Shown here: positions 24,532-32,442 of the stretch, one piece after another
How positions within the stretch are numbered: position 1 is the stretch's first letter
Layout of the letters: every line of letters begins with the position of its first letter
The notes under the pieces: model-generated
Told to the model about the DNA's origin: nothing
Seen by the model: only the letters and a program-made list of their open reading frames with translations
Databases searched by the model: none
Source: Brevibacterium limosum
Lineage (GTDB): Bacteria; Actinomycetota; Actinomycetes; Actinomycetales; Brevibacteriaceae
DNA: 64,000 nucleotides
Assembly: GCF_011617705.1 (NCBI RefSeq)
Contig: NZ_CP050154.1
Span: 1,984,001-2,048,000, forward strand
Direction of reading: 5' to 3'
Position numbers and translations under genes: made by a program

Positions 24532-25368
24532 ATGGAACTGCTGGCGAACCTCAGCCTCGAACCGTGGCAGATCGGTCTCATCGTCGTCGCCGGAATCGCG
24601 GCGGGCGCCATCAACGCCGTCGTCGGCTCCGGAACGCTCATCACCTTCCCGGCGCTCGTCGCCTTCGGAGTGCCGCCGGTGGTGTCGACGATGAGCAACG
24701 CGGTCGGTCTGATCCCCGGCAATATCGCCTCCTCGTTCGGATACCGCGAAGAGCTGCGCGGGCAGTGGAGACGGATCCTCGGGTTCGTCCCCGCGTCCCT
24801 GCTCGGATCGCTGACCGGGGCGTATCTGCTGCTGCACCTGCCCGAGGATGCCTTCGAGACGATCGTGCCCGTCCTCCTCGTCGTGGCTCTCGTCATGGTC
24901 GTGGGGCAGCCGTATCTCTCGCGCTACCTGAAGAACCGGTCCCTGCGCAGAGCCGAGGCCGCCGGCATCGAACATCGGGCCGCCTCGGCGGGGGACAGGC
25001 TGTCCACGGGTCGGTACATCGCCGTGCTCGTCGTCGTCTTCCTCACCGCGATCTACGGCGGCTACTTCGCCGCGGCGCAGGGCATCATCCTCATCGCCCT
25101 GCTCGGCCTGCTGCTGCCCGATGATCTGCAGCGGCTCAACGGGCTGAAGAACGTCCTCGTCCTCGTCGTCAACACGGTCTCGGCGAGCACGTACATCATC
25201 GTGGGCCATGACCGGATCAACTGGATCGCCGTGATCTGCATCGCCGTCGGCTCCCTCATCGGCGGATACTTCGGAGCGCGGGTGGGGCGGAAGTTCTCCC
25301 CGGTGCTGCTGCGCACCGTCATCGTCATCCTCGGTCTCGTCGCGATCTGGAGGATCGTCACACTGTGA
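24532..25368 (+). CDS. TSUP family (TauE/SafE-like) membrane transporter
   Basis: A 278-residue integral membrane protein with about eight hydrophobic segments and the DUF81/TauE-SafE features AGAINAVVGSGTLITFPALV near the N-terminus and GGYFGARVGRK in the second half. Members export or import sulfite, sulfonates or other organic anions; the substrate here is unknown. Starting the frame at 24532 avoids overlap with the upstream ABC gene, whose stop is two bases earlier. A loop of about 40 polar residues separates the two halves. Confidence 0.85.
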   Translation: MELLANLSLEPWQIGLIVVAGIAAGAINAVVGSGTLITFPALVAFGVPPVVSTMSNAVGLIPGNIASSFGYREELRGQWRRILGFVPASLLGSLTGAYLLLHLPEDAFETIVPVLLVVALVMVVGQPYLSRYLKNRSLRRAEAAGIEHRAASAGDRLSTGRYIAVLVVVFLTAIYGGYFAAAQGIILIALLGLLLPDDLQRLNGLKNVLVLVVNTVSASTYIIVGHDRINWIAVICIAVGSLIGGYFGARVGRKFSPVLLRTVIVILGLVAIWRIVTL

Positions 25369-25381
25369 TGGGTAGAGCGCT

Positions 25382-26275
25382 GTGAACACTCCGGCCAAGG
25401 CACCCCTGACGAGGCAGCAGGTCATCGACCGGTCCGCTGAGCTCGGGATCGCCGTCGAACGACTGCGGTTCTTCGACGAAGCGGATCTCGTCGCCGGCGG
25501 CTCGGATGAGATGCGCGACTATACACAGCTGACCGACGTCGCCCTGCGCAGCGTCCGGGAACCCGCCGAGGGGCTCTTCATCGCCGAATCCTCGAAGATC
25601 ATCCGCCGCGCTCACGCTGCCGGTCTGTCTCCCCGGTCATTCCTGACCAGCCCGAAATGGCTGTTCGACCTCGCCGACATCATCGTCGACAGCGATGTGC
25701 CGATCTTCATCGGCACGGATGCCGCCGTCGAATCTCTGACCGGATTCCACCTGCACCGAGGCGCCCTGGCCGCCATGGGCCGCCCCGTTCTGGCCCCGGT
25801 CGCCTCCTTGGTCGAGGACTCCCGGCGCATCGTCGTCATCGAAGACATCGTCGACCATACCAACGTCGGCGCGATCTTCCGTTCCGCTGCCGCGTTCGGA
25901 GCCGATGCCGTGCTCGTGAGCCCGCGCTGCGCCGACCCGCTGTACCGCCGGTCGATCAGAGTCTCGATGGGCACGGTGTTCCAGGTGCCGTGGACCCGTA
26001 TCGAGACCTGGCCCGCCGGGATCGCCGAACTGCAGGAAGCCGGGTTCCACGTCGCCGCACTGGCGCTCGAGACGGATTCGGTGAGCCTGCGCGAGTTCGC
26101 CGCATCCGCACCCGAGCGGACCGCCGTCGTGTTCGGAACCGAGGGCGACGGCCTGAAGAAGGCGACGATCGCCGCCTGCGATTCGACCGTGATGATCCCC
26201 ATGAGCGGGGGAGTGGACTCCCTCAACGTGGCAGCCGCCTCGGCGGTGACCTGCTTCGCCCTGCAGAAGGGGTGA
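25382..26275 (+). CDS. SpoU/TrmH family RNA 2'-O-methyltransferase
   Basis: A 297-residue protein with an N-terminal substrate-binding domain (about 1-120) and a C-terminal SPOUT domain carrying the knotted SAM-binding motifs NVGAIFRSAAAFGADAVLV, VFGTEGDGL and IPMSGGVDSLNVAAASAV. The target, rRNA or tRNA, cannot be told from the sequence. The GTG at 25382 is the only start upstream of the conserved core with suitable spacing from the TSUP stop, but the real start may be later, for example the ATG giving MRDYTQL. Confidence 0.85.
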   Translation: MNTPAKAPLTRQQVIDRSAELGIAVERLRFFDEADLVAGGSDEMRDYTQLTDVALRSVREPAEGLFIAESSKIIRRAHAAGLSPRSFLTSPKWLFDLADIIVDSDVPIFIGTDAAVESLTGFHLHRGALAAMGRPVLAPVASLVEDSRRIVVIEDIVDHTNVGAIFRSAAAFGADAVLVSPRCADPLYRRSIRVSMGTVFQVPWTRIETWPAGIAELQEAGFHVAALALETDSVSLREFAASAPERTAVVFGTEGDGLKKATIAACDSTVMIPMSGGVDSLNVAAASAVTCFALQKG

Positions 26276-26278
26276 GCT

Positions 26279-27103
26279 ATGACAGCTGAACCGACAGCGC
26301 CCTTCGCCGCCGCCGCTACAGAGAGGACCTCAGTGGACCGCAGCACCCTAGCCCAAGCCCTCGAAGCCGGACGGATCACCGGGGAGGTCGCAACTCCCAG
26401 GGAGAACAACCTCTCCCATATCCACCGCTTCCTTGCCCAGGAACGCCAGTTCGACTTCGGTGTCGAACTGGCCCGCGACTGGGACTATGACTCCGTGTTC
26501 GCGCTCATGGTCGAACGCTGCGGTCTGCGGCCCGACGCCGAATTCGTCGAAGGCGTGGACACGATCTCCACGGAGGCCTGCATCGCCGCGCTGGAGAGAC
26601 TCGCCGAGGCGGTCGGCGAGGTCACACGCTCAGGTGGCCGGATCCTCTTCGCCACCGGTCACCCGGCCGGGTTGCTGCCCGTCCATATGGCGATCGCCCG
26701 GGCCGCGAAGTCCGCCGGCGCGGTCATCGACACCCAGGACCATTTCATCCCGGTCCCGGAGATCGGCGGTGACGTCCGCCAGATCGGCGATGTGTGGACC
26801 TGGCATCAGCACGGCGGCAGCCCGCACACCCACCTGGCCGAACCCATGCATGCGCTTCTCAACGATTTCGCCGCCCGCGGCGGATCGTCTCCCGACCTCG
26901 TCGTCGCCGACCATGGGTGGGCCGGGGCCGCCTCGAGCAGGGGGCTGCGGACCATCGGCTACGCCGACTGCAACGATCCGGCGCTCTTCGTCGCCGAAGC
27001 GCAGGGGCAGGTCGAGGCGACCATCCCGCTCGATGACGACGTCGTGCCGAACCTCTATGCCCCGCTTATCGATTTCGTCATCGAACGGGCGGGGCTGCAC
27101 TGA
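26279..27103 (+). CDS. Conserved actinobacterial protein, possible phosphatase
   Basis: A 274-residue cytosolic protein. It contains GGRILFATGHPAGLLPVHMA in the middle and VVADHGWAGAASSRGLRTIG further on, followed by ADCNDPALFVAEAQGQ. Similar actinobacterial proteins are sometimes labelled phosphatase; I cannot confirm an active site, so the function is open. It starts three bases after the SpoU gene and is probably co-transcribed. Its last codons form the first unit of an 18-bp tandem repeat in which every unit ends with TGA. Confidence 0.65.
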   Translation: MTAEPTAPFAAAATERTSVDRSTLAQALEAGRITGEVATPRENNLSHIHRFLAQERQFDFGVELARDWDYDSVFALMVERCGLRPDAEFVEGVDTISTEACIAALERLAEAVGEVTRSGGRILFATGHPAGLLPVHMAIARAAKSAGAVIDTQDHFIPVPEIGGDVRQIGDVWTWHQHGGSPHTHLAEPMHALLNDFAARGGSSPDLVVADHGWAGAASSRGLRTIGYADCNDPALFVAEAQGQVEATIPLDDDVVPNLYAPLIDFVIERAGLH

Positions 27104-27157
27104 CGGGCGGTTCTGCACTGACGGGCGGGGCTGAACTGACGGGCGGGGCTGAACTGC
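27086..27157 (+). repeat. 18-bp tandem repeat spanning the stop codon of the upstream gene
   Basis: Four units (27086, 27104, 27122, 27140) of the form CGGGCGGGGCTGMACTGA. The first lies inside the coding region and supplies the true stop; the next two each carry an in-frame TGA at the same position, and the last changes TGA to TGC. Confidence 0.75.
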
Positions 27158-27184
27158 CAGTCGGCACCGGACCGGACGTCACCC

Positions 27185-27736
27185 TCAGTCGATCTCGTTG
27201 GCCAGGTCCTCGATCACCTCGGCGCCAGGCAGGGACGCGAGCGTGGAACCGGAGAGCAGCAGCTTGGAGCCGCGGATACCGGAACCGATGATGAGTTCGT
27301 CGGCCTCGGCGACGCGCGAATCGATGAGCACCCGATAGTTTTCCGGCAGACCGATCGGTCCGATCCCGCCGTACTCCATCCCCGATTCGCTCACGGCGCG
27401 CTCGAGCGGGAGGAACGAGGCCTTGCGGACGTCGAGGAGCTTCTTGACTCGTTTGTTGACATCGGCGCGGGTGTTCGCGAGCACCATACATGCGGCGATG
27501 CGCTCCTCACCGCCTCGCGAACCGGCAACGAGGACACAGTTCGCCGAGGTAGCGGGAGGCAGATCGGTGGCACCGAGGAGAGACGCGGTGTCCGCGATCT
27601 GCGGATCGATGGCGAACACGTCGACGTCACCGGAGACTGTCTGAAGAGCGGCGGCCGTCGATTCGGCCACGAGCTCGGGGGCGGTGGCGGCGGGTTGGAG
27701 AGTGAACTGAGTGGTGAGGCGTTCCTTCGTGGTCAT
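27185..27736 (-). CDS. YbaK/ProX-type aminoacyl-tRNA editing domain protein
   Basis: A free-standing editing domain of the YbaK/EbsC superfamily, which deacylates mischarged tRNA such as Cys-tRNA(Pro). The 183-residue protein has the family core CVLVAGSRGGEERIAACMVL, the lysines of NKRVKKLLDVRKASF and the GGIGPIGLP loop that forms the active site. The ATG at 27736 is preferred over the GTG at 27742 because TACACT ends exactly 6 nt before it, giving a leaderless mRNA that could not include the GTG codon. It is convergent with the gene at 26279. Confidence 0.85.
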   Translation of the reverse strand: MTTKERLTTQFTLQPAATAPELVAESTAAALQTVSGDVDVFAIDPQIADTASLLGATDLPPATSANCVLVAGSRGGEERIAACMVLANTRADVNKRVKKLLDVRKASFLPLERAVSESGMEYGGIGPIGLPENYRVLIDSRVAEADELIIGSGIRGSKLLLSGSTLASLPGAEVIEDLANEID

Positions 27737-27742
27737 GGCCAC

Positions 27743-27748
27743 AGTGTA
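27743..27748 (-). promoter_or_regulatory. Leaderless -10 element of the YbaK-like gene (TACACT)
   Basis: TACACT on the minus strand, 6 nt before the ATG at 27736; this decides the start codon. Confidence 0.5.
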
Positions 27749-27787
27749 GGAGGTCCGTGTCGAATCGCTTTGCCCGCGCCCATCGGT

Positions 27788-27793
27788 TAGACT
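27788..27793 (+). promoter_or_regulatory. Candidate -10 element of rpmE2 (TAGACT)
   Basis: TAGACT about 120 nt before the rpmE2 start. It would give an unusually long leader for this window. I see no Zur-type dyad in the leader. Confidence 0.3.
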
Positions 27794-27913
27794 GGACTGT
27801 CGCTTCGTGTCCGGTTCCTACGGTTCGGAGCGTGTCCAGCAGACGAATTCGGGCACTGGCAGATGGGTCGGACCCATATCAGGCGCCTGAAAGAATTCAG
27901 CAGAGGTAAGAAT

Positions 27914-28168
27914 ATGAAGAAGGACATCCACCCGGAATACGCGCCGATCGTGTTCAACGATCTGGCTTCCGGCACCAAGTTCCTCACCCGCTCCACCGCT
28001 AAGAGCGACAAAACCATCGAGTGGGAAGACGGCAACACCTACCCCGTGATCGACGTCGAGATCTCTTCCGCTTCGCACCCGTTCTACACGGGCAAGCAGC
28101 GCATCCTCGACTCCGCCGGCCGCGTGGAGAAGTTCAAGGACCGTTACAAGGGCTTCGGCAAGCGCTGA
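27914..28168 (+). CDS. rpmE2: Ribosomal protein bL31 type B (zinc-independent form)
   Basis: Protein of the 50S subunit. The 84-residue sequence begins [20 protein letters not shown] and has no CxxC zinc motif, which marks the type B (C-minus) paralogue that replaces zinc-containing L31 when zinc is scarce. AGAGG precedes the ATG at 27914. A longer frame from 27863 is open but would start within the leader and lacks a ribosome-binding site. In relatives this paralogue is controlled by Zur; I see no clear Zur box here. Confidence 0.94.
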   Translation: MKKDIHPEYAPIVFNDLASGTKFLTRSTAKSDKTIEWEDGNTYPVIDVEISSASHPFYTGKQRILDSAGRVEKFKDRYKGFGKR

Positions 28169-28195
28169 TCTCGGGCGTTTCCGACAGCTTCATAC

Positions 28196-28235
28196 AGATT
28201 GCCCCGCACACCGAGTTCGGTGTGCGGGGCAATCT
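28196..28235 (+). terminator. Terminator hairpin of rpmE2
   Basis: Perfect 18-base arms (28196-28213 and 28218-28235) with a 4-base loop (AGTT), 27 bases after the stop. No T tract. Confidence 0.65.
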
Positions 28236-28266
28236 GCTGCCGGCAGGCCATCTGCGACTGATGCGA

Positions 28267-28314
28267 CGTCCCCGCGGGGACGAGTCAGGTCGCGCGCACG
28301 TCCCCGCGGGGACG
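28267..28314. repeat. Interspersed palindrome copies 3 and 4
   Basis: CGTCCCCGCGGGGACG occurs at 28267-28282 and again at 28299-28314, with a third degenerate copy (GTGTCCCGCGGGGGCAC) starting near 28324. All lie in the intergenic space between convergent rpmE2 and pdxK. Confidence 0.75.
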
Positions 28315-28353
28315 TGACGGGTTGTGTCCCGCGGGGGCACAGCCTCTCGCAGG

Positions 28354-29178
28354 TCAGTCGACGGTGACTGAGACCTCGGGGGAGGGGCTCACCCGAGCCG
28401 CCGGGTGGTAGAGCGACGCGACGCCGGTGGCGTTGTCGAGGCAGTTCGCGATTCCGTGAGCCGCCTTCTCCTTCGCGGAGACGACGGCATCCTTGATATC
28501 CAGACCGGTGGCGATGCCCGCCGCGATCGAGGAGGCGAAGGAGCAGCCGGCGCCGTTGACGAGCTTGTCGTTGACCTTGCGCGAACGCAGAGTCGTCACG
28601 GTCTCACCGTCGAAGAGGATGTCGATGGCATCATCTCCGGCGAGGCGGGCCCCGCCCTTGACGACGACGTTCTTCGCTCCCTGCCCGTGGATGATCTTCG
28701 CGGCCTCGATCATGCCCTCGACGGAATCGATGGCGTCGACCCCGGCCAGGGTCGCGGCCTCTTCGAGGTTCGGGGTGACGACGGTGGCCAAGGGCACGAG
28801 GTTCTCGACGAAGAGATCCTTGAGGTCGACCATGGTGCCAGCGCCCTTGCACACGAGCACAGGATCGAAGACGTACGGCAGATCGTTGGTCTTCAGCTCT
28901 TCGGCGAGGACCAGTGCCGAGTCGACGGAGCCGAGCATTCCGGATTTGATGGCGGTGAACTCGTGCACGGCCAGAGTCGATTCGAGCTGACGGTTGACGA
29001 CCTCGGGCTCGATGAACTCGAGGACGTGGGCGAATCCGTCATTGGGATCGAAAGTGACGATGCAGGTGACGACGGCAGTGCCGAAGGCACCGTATTCGTC
29101 GAACATCTTCAGGTCGGCTTCGAGGCCGGCGCCTCCGGATACGTCGGATCCGGCGACGGTGAGCACCTTTGCGGTCAT
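28354..29178 (-). CDS. pdxK: Pyridoxine/pyridoxal kinase (PdxK, ThiD-related)
   Basis: Phosphorylates B6 vitamers; this branch may also accept hydroxymethylpyrimidine. The 274-residue ribokinase-like protein has AGSDVSGGAGLEADLK near the start, FDPVLVCKGAGTMVD in the middle and NGAGCSFASSIAAGIATG near the end, the GAGC anion-hole cysteine typical of the Bacillus PdxK group rather than strict ThiD. The segment TFDPNDG is also shared with that group. AAAGGACC precedes the ATG. The gene is convergent with rpmE2. Confidence 0.85.
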   Translation of the reverse strand: MTAKVLTVAGSDVSGGAGLEADLKMFDEYGAFGTAVVTCIVTFDPNDGFAHVLEFIEPEVVNRQLESTLAVHEFTAIKSGMLGSVDSALVLAEELKTNDLPYVFDPVLVCKGAGTMVDLKDLFVENLVPLATVVTPNLEEAATLAGVDAIDSVEGMIEAAKIIHGQGAKNVVVKGGARLAGDDAIDILFDGETVTTLRSRKVNDKLVNGAGCSFASSIAAGIATGLDIKDAVVSAKEKAAHGIANCLDNATGVASLYHPAARVSPSPEVSVTVD

Positions 29179-29223
29179 AGTGGTCCTTTCGGGTAGAGCG
29201 TCCGCGAAGAAGTCTACGCGGGT

Positions 29224-29688
29224 TCAGGCCCCTGCGTAGCCGTGCTGGCGCCAAGCTTCGTAGATGGCGATCGATGCCGAATTCGCCAGGTTGAGCGAAC
29301 GACGTGCCGGCAGCATCGGAATCCGCACCGCCATGTCCACATGCTCGTCGTTGATGACATCGTCGGGCAGTCCCGTCGACTCGCGCCCGAAGAGGAGGAC
29401 ATCTCCGTCTTGGTAGTCCACCTCGGCGAAGGAATCGTCCGTATGCGTGCTGAACGCGATCACCCGACGCTCACCGAGGTGGCCCCACAGCTCGTCGATC
29501 GACCGGTGAACGGTGACATGGGCGAGGTCGTGATAGTCGAGACCGGCGCGCCGCAGCTTCGCATCGGAGAGATCGAAGCCGAGGGGTTCGACGAGATGAA
29601 GATGGGCCCCGGTGACCGCTGCGAGCCGGATGGCGTTGCCGGTGTTGCCGGGGATCTCGGGAGTGTGGAAGACGATGTCGATATTCAT
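29224..29688 (-). CDS. trmL: tRNA (cytidine(34)-2'-O)-methyltransferase TrmL
   Basis: Small SPOUT methyltransferase modifying the wobble base of leucine tRNAs. The 154-residue protein has the TrmL marks FHTPEIPGNTGNAIRLAA, LLFGRESTGLPDD and IPMLPARRSLNLANSASIAI with the knot near its end. No N-terminal extension is present, so it is the minimal family form. It starts at ATG 29688 and ends 45 bases before pdxK begins on the same strand. Confidence 0.92.
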   Translation of the reverse strand: MNIDIVFHTPEIPGNTGNAIRLAAVTGAHLHLVEPLGFDLSDAKLRRAGLDYHDLAHVTVHRSIDELWGHLGERRVIAFSTHTDDSFAEVDYQDGDVLLFGRESTGLPDDVINDEHVDMAVRIPMLPARRSLNLANSASIAIYEAWRQHGYAGA

Positions 29689-29778
29689 ATCCCACTCATC
29701 TTCTCACCCCGCGGTCTGCTGGTCAGACAGCGCGGTCGCACTTTCGTCTGCGCCGTTCTCCCGGCGGGGTGAACATGA

Positions 29779-30510
29779 TCACTGGTCCGGTTTGCGTACA
29801 AGCAGGCAGCCCTGTCGGGTCGTCTCCGGATAGCGGCCGATGCGGTCGGGTTCGCGTTCGAATCGGGTGGCCGGTGTGAACCCGTGCGGTTCGAGGGCGG
29901 CGAGGACCTGATCGAGCGAGCGCCGGTGGAAATCGAGATCGACGGGGAAGCCGGCGAGATCGGAGACATGGTCGATCCGGCCGCCGAGTTGGAACGCCAG
30001 CTGGAACCAACCGCCCGGACGGAGGACACGAGCCGCCTCGGCGAAGGCGAGGGCAAGGGCGTCATCGGGGACGTGGATCGTCGAGTACCAGGCGACGAGA
30101 CCGGCGTAGGAATCGTCGGCATAGGGCAGTGCGGTCATCGTTCCGACGTCGAATCCGAGCGTCGGATAGAGACCCCGGGCGAGTTCGATCATGGCAGGGG
30201 AGAGGTCGAGGCCGCGCGGGGTGAGCCCGAGAGCGGCGAGGAACGAGGTGATGCGACCGGGACCGCAGCCGATGTCGAGGACCTCTGTCGAGCCGGTGCC
30301 GAGGACGAGTTCTGAGAAGGCTCCGAGGACGGCCCGGTCATGCGGTTTCGCAGTGAGTTCATCGGCGACCCACTCCGTGTAGGTCTGCGCGATCGCATCA
30401 TAGGAATCGCGCGTGGGCGCCTCCCGAGTGCGGGTGTCATCGGTCGGCGGTGTCTGTGCGGTGCCTGCGCCGTGGCCGTCGCCTGCGCTGTCGTTGCTGC
30501 CGTCAGTCAT
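29779..30510 (-). CDS. Class I SAM-dependent methyltransferase
   Basis: A 243-residue methyltransferase. The first 35 residues are Gly/Thr/Asp-rich and look disordered. The fold starts with RDSYDAIAQTYTEWVADEL, then motif I VLDIGCGPGRITSFLAALG, motif II GLDLSPAMIELA and the post-motif ARVLRPGGWFQLAF. Its substrate is unknown. TAAGGT lies exactly 6 nt before the ATG at 30510, so the transcript is probably leaderless. It ends about 90 bases before trmL starts. Confidence 0.85.
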   Translation of the reverse strand: MTDGSNDSAGDGHGAGTAQTPPTDDTRTREAPTRDSYDAIAQTYTEWVADELTAKPHDRAVLGAFSELVLGTGSTEVLDIGCGPGRITSFLAALGLTPRGLDLSPAMIELARGLYPTLGFDVGTMTALPYADDSYAGLVAWYSTIHVPDDALALAFAEAARVLRPGGWFQLAFQLGGRIDHVSDLAGFPVDLDFHRRSLDQVLAALEPHGFTPATRFEREPDRIGRYPETTRQGCLLVRKPDQ

Positions 30511-30516
30511 GACGTC

Positions 30517-30522
30517 ACCTTA
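30517..30522 (-). promoter_or_regulatory. Leaderless -10 element of the methyltransferase gene (TAAGGT)
   Basis: TAAGGT on the minus strand followed by 6 nt and the ATG at 30510. Confidence 0.45.
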
Positions 30523-30747
30523 CCCGTCGGTAGTGACATGACTGGTGCGGAGGAGGTCGATGATCAGCCTGCCTGCGATGTTCACCTGCATAAACGAAAC
30601 TCAATCGAATCTGGACTGCGGTCCATGCATGCAGGGTGCTGTGGATGGATTTCTCGTGTCAGTGCCGGCTTCTAGAGTGAAGGCACGGTTGGTGGTCAGG
30701 GGGATTGCCGGACCGGAGGACCGAAGGGGTCGCGGAAGGGGAGAACC

Positions 30748-32403
30748 ATGAGAGACGACAACCCGATTGAGGCGGAGGCCGCCGAGTTCGACGGGCTGAG
30801 TGTCGACCCGAAGGACTGCGGAGGGGCTGAAGCCGATGTGGACCCCAGCACCCTCACCTGTGAGCAGATCGTGATCGATATCCGGCGCAACATCTCGTGC
30901 ATCTCCTTCTGCCACGCTCGTGTCATCGCGCTCATCGACGAGGTCGAGCGGCGGGGGCTGTGGGCGGAATGGGTCGGCGTGAAGACCTTGACCGAGTGGG
31001 TGATGCATGTGGCGTCGGTGAGCATGCACACTGCACGCGAGTACGTCCGTGTGATGACAGCGCTGCGTGAGATGCCGAAGGTGAGGAAGAGTCTGGCAAA
31101 CGGTGATGTCAGCTTCTCCAAGGTGCGGGAAGTGACCCGACTGGGGGAGCGGATCGGCGACGATGAAGCGCTGCGTCTGGCCACCCTTGCCACGGGCAGT
31201 CAGATCAGCCGGATCTCCCAGAACTACCAGCAGCTGGCCGACAAGATCGACAACGGACCGTTCCCGCTGTTCCTGGCTCAGGACAGCGTGAGCATGCGTC
31301 AGGTGGCACCCGGTCGGACCCGGATCACGATCGAACTCGAGGAAGACGACGCCGCGGAGATCGCTGCGATGCTCGATGCCGCCCGGCAGGTTCTCGAGCG
31401 CCCCGTCGGCGCTGCCGACGAGGAGGGAGCCGTGGCCGAGGGCAGCGCTGTGGCGGACGAAGACGGCAACGTCGACGGAGACGGCAAAGGGGACGAGGCT
31501 CCTTATGAGCCGGTCTCCCAAGTCATGTGCCTGATGGAGATCATCCATGCCTTCCCTCGTGCCGAGCCCACGGGTTCGATCGATGCCGACCGTGCCCGGC
31601 TGCTCGTCCATGCCTCCGCGGAGGTGATCACCCGCAGCGGCGCTGCGGTGGAAGGCGCCCCTGCCTTCGAACCCCCTCTCCTCAGCATCCCCGCAAGGGC
31701 GGCGACCGAAGCAGGCGTCCCCGCGGGGACGGAGACCGGATCAGACGTTCCTGCAGGGCAGGAGAGCGTCCCCGCGGGGACATCGACAGGACAAGCGGAC
31801 ACGACCTGCCGGATCGAAGGGTTCGGCGGCATCACCGCGGCGACGGCGGAGCGCCTGAGCTGTGAGGCGCTGATCAACGGGGCGATCAAGGACGCCGGAG
31901 GCGACGTCCTCATGCTCGGGCGCTCGAAGCGTCTGGTGAGCAGGCGACAGCGAATGGCCCTGAGTGTGCGCGATGTCTGCTGTCAATTCCCCGGCTGTCG
32001 CACCCGCAGGCGATGCGATGCCCACCATATCCGTCCCTGGTCGCAGGGCGGGGCGACCGATATGGACAATCTCATCCTGCTCTGCCGCCGGCACCACACC
32101 GTGGTGCACAAGTACCAATTGCGCATCGAGCGCACCGGAGCGGACTTCGCCGGAGCGATGCGCGGTCCCGCCGCCTTCTCCTTCTACCTGCCCGACGGCT
32201 CCCAGCTGCTTCCTCTGGAGAGTCGGGTGAGGGGACGGATGATGTTCAACACGGCGGTTCGCGTTGCAGAGGTCAAGACGGCCACGAAGGCGGCCGATCC
32301 GGGCACCGTCGGGGGCGGTTACGGCTTTGACCTCGGCCTCTGTATCGCATGGATGTTCGAAGCCGAATGGCGACACGCCCGGGAAGGCAGAGCTGTTGTC
32401 TGA
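30748..32403 (+). CDS. DUF222 / HNH endonuclease domain protein
   Basis: A 551-residue protein with the DUF222 domain (about 35-270) and a C-terminal HNH nuclease motif (about 411-455): CQFPGC, CDAHHIRPWSQGG, then DNLILLCRRHH. The architecture matches the 13E12-type HNH proteins that occur in many copies in Actinobacteria. Between domains lies a long disordered region (about 200-360) with acidic stretches and several VPAGT/VPAGQ segments from the interspersed palindrome. GGGGAG precedes the ATG. A TAGAGT at 30673-30678 is a possible -10. Whether it cleaves DNA, and in what setting, is unknown. Confidence 0.85.
   Translation: MRDDNPIEAEAAEFDGLSVDPKDCGGAEADVDPSTLTCEQIVIDIRRNISCISFCHARVIALIDEVERRGLWAEWVGVKTLTEWVMHVASVSMHTAREYVRVMTALREMPKVRKSLANGDVSFSKVREVTRLGERIGDDEALRLATLATGSQISRISQNYQQLADKIDNGPFPLFLAQDSVSMRQVAPGRTRITIELEEDDAAEIAAMLDAARQVLERPVGAADEEGAVAEGSAVADEDGNVDGDGKGDEAPYEPVSQVMCLMEIIHAFPRAEPTGSIDADRARLLVHASAEVITRSGAAVEGAPAFEPPLLSIPARAATEAGVPAGTETGSDVPAGQESVPAGTSTGQADTTCRIEGFGGITAATAERLSCEALINGAIKDAGGDVLMLGRSKRLVSRRQRMALSVRDVCCQFPGCRTRRRCDAHHIRPWSQGGATDMDNLILLCRRHHTVVHKYQLRIERTGADFAGAMRGPAAFSFYLPDGSQLLPLESRVRGRMMFNTAVRVAEVKTATKAADPGTVGGGYGFDLGLCIAWMFEAEWRHAREGRAVV
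31716..31781. repeat. Interspersed palindrome copies 5 and 6 plus degenerate copies, in HNH gene
   Basis: Copies at 31716-31731 and 31767-31781 (last base changed) encode VPAGT at residues 324-328 and 341-345. A degenerate unit between them (about 31745-31761) encodes VPAGQ, and another trace near 31687 encodes IPARA. Confidence 0.7.
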
Positions 32404-32415
32404 ATCTTGCCATTT

Positions 32416-32435
32416 TAGAACACCAGTTCGATAAT
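32416..32435 (+). promoter_or_regulatory. SOS (LexA) box overlapping the mutasome promoter
   Basis: TAGAACACCAGTTCGA (32416-32431) matches 15 of 16 positions of the actinobacterial LexA pattern TCGAAC-N4-GTTCGA. It overlaps a GATAAT -10-like hexamer (32430-32435) that stands 7 nt before ATG 32443, so bound LexA would block transcription. Confidence 0.7.
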
Positions 32436-32442
32436 GGATGTC

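Noticed and set aside
27794-27913. Zur operator upstream of rpmE2
   Set aside because: No dyad resembling the actinobacterial Zur box was found in the leader or around the -10.
30748-32403. Group II intron or homing element carrying the HNH gene
   Set aside because: No intron structure, target-site duplication or split host gene is visible; DUF222/HNH proteins stand alone in Actinobacteria.
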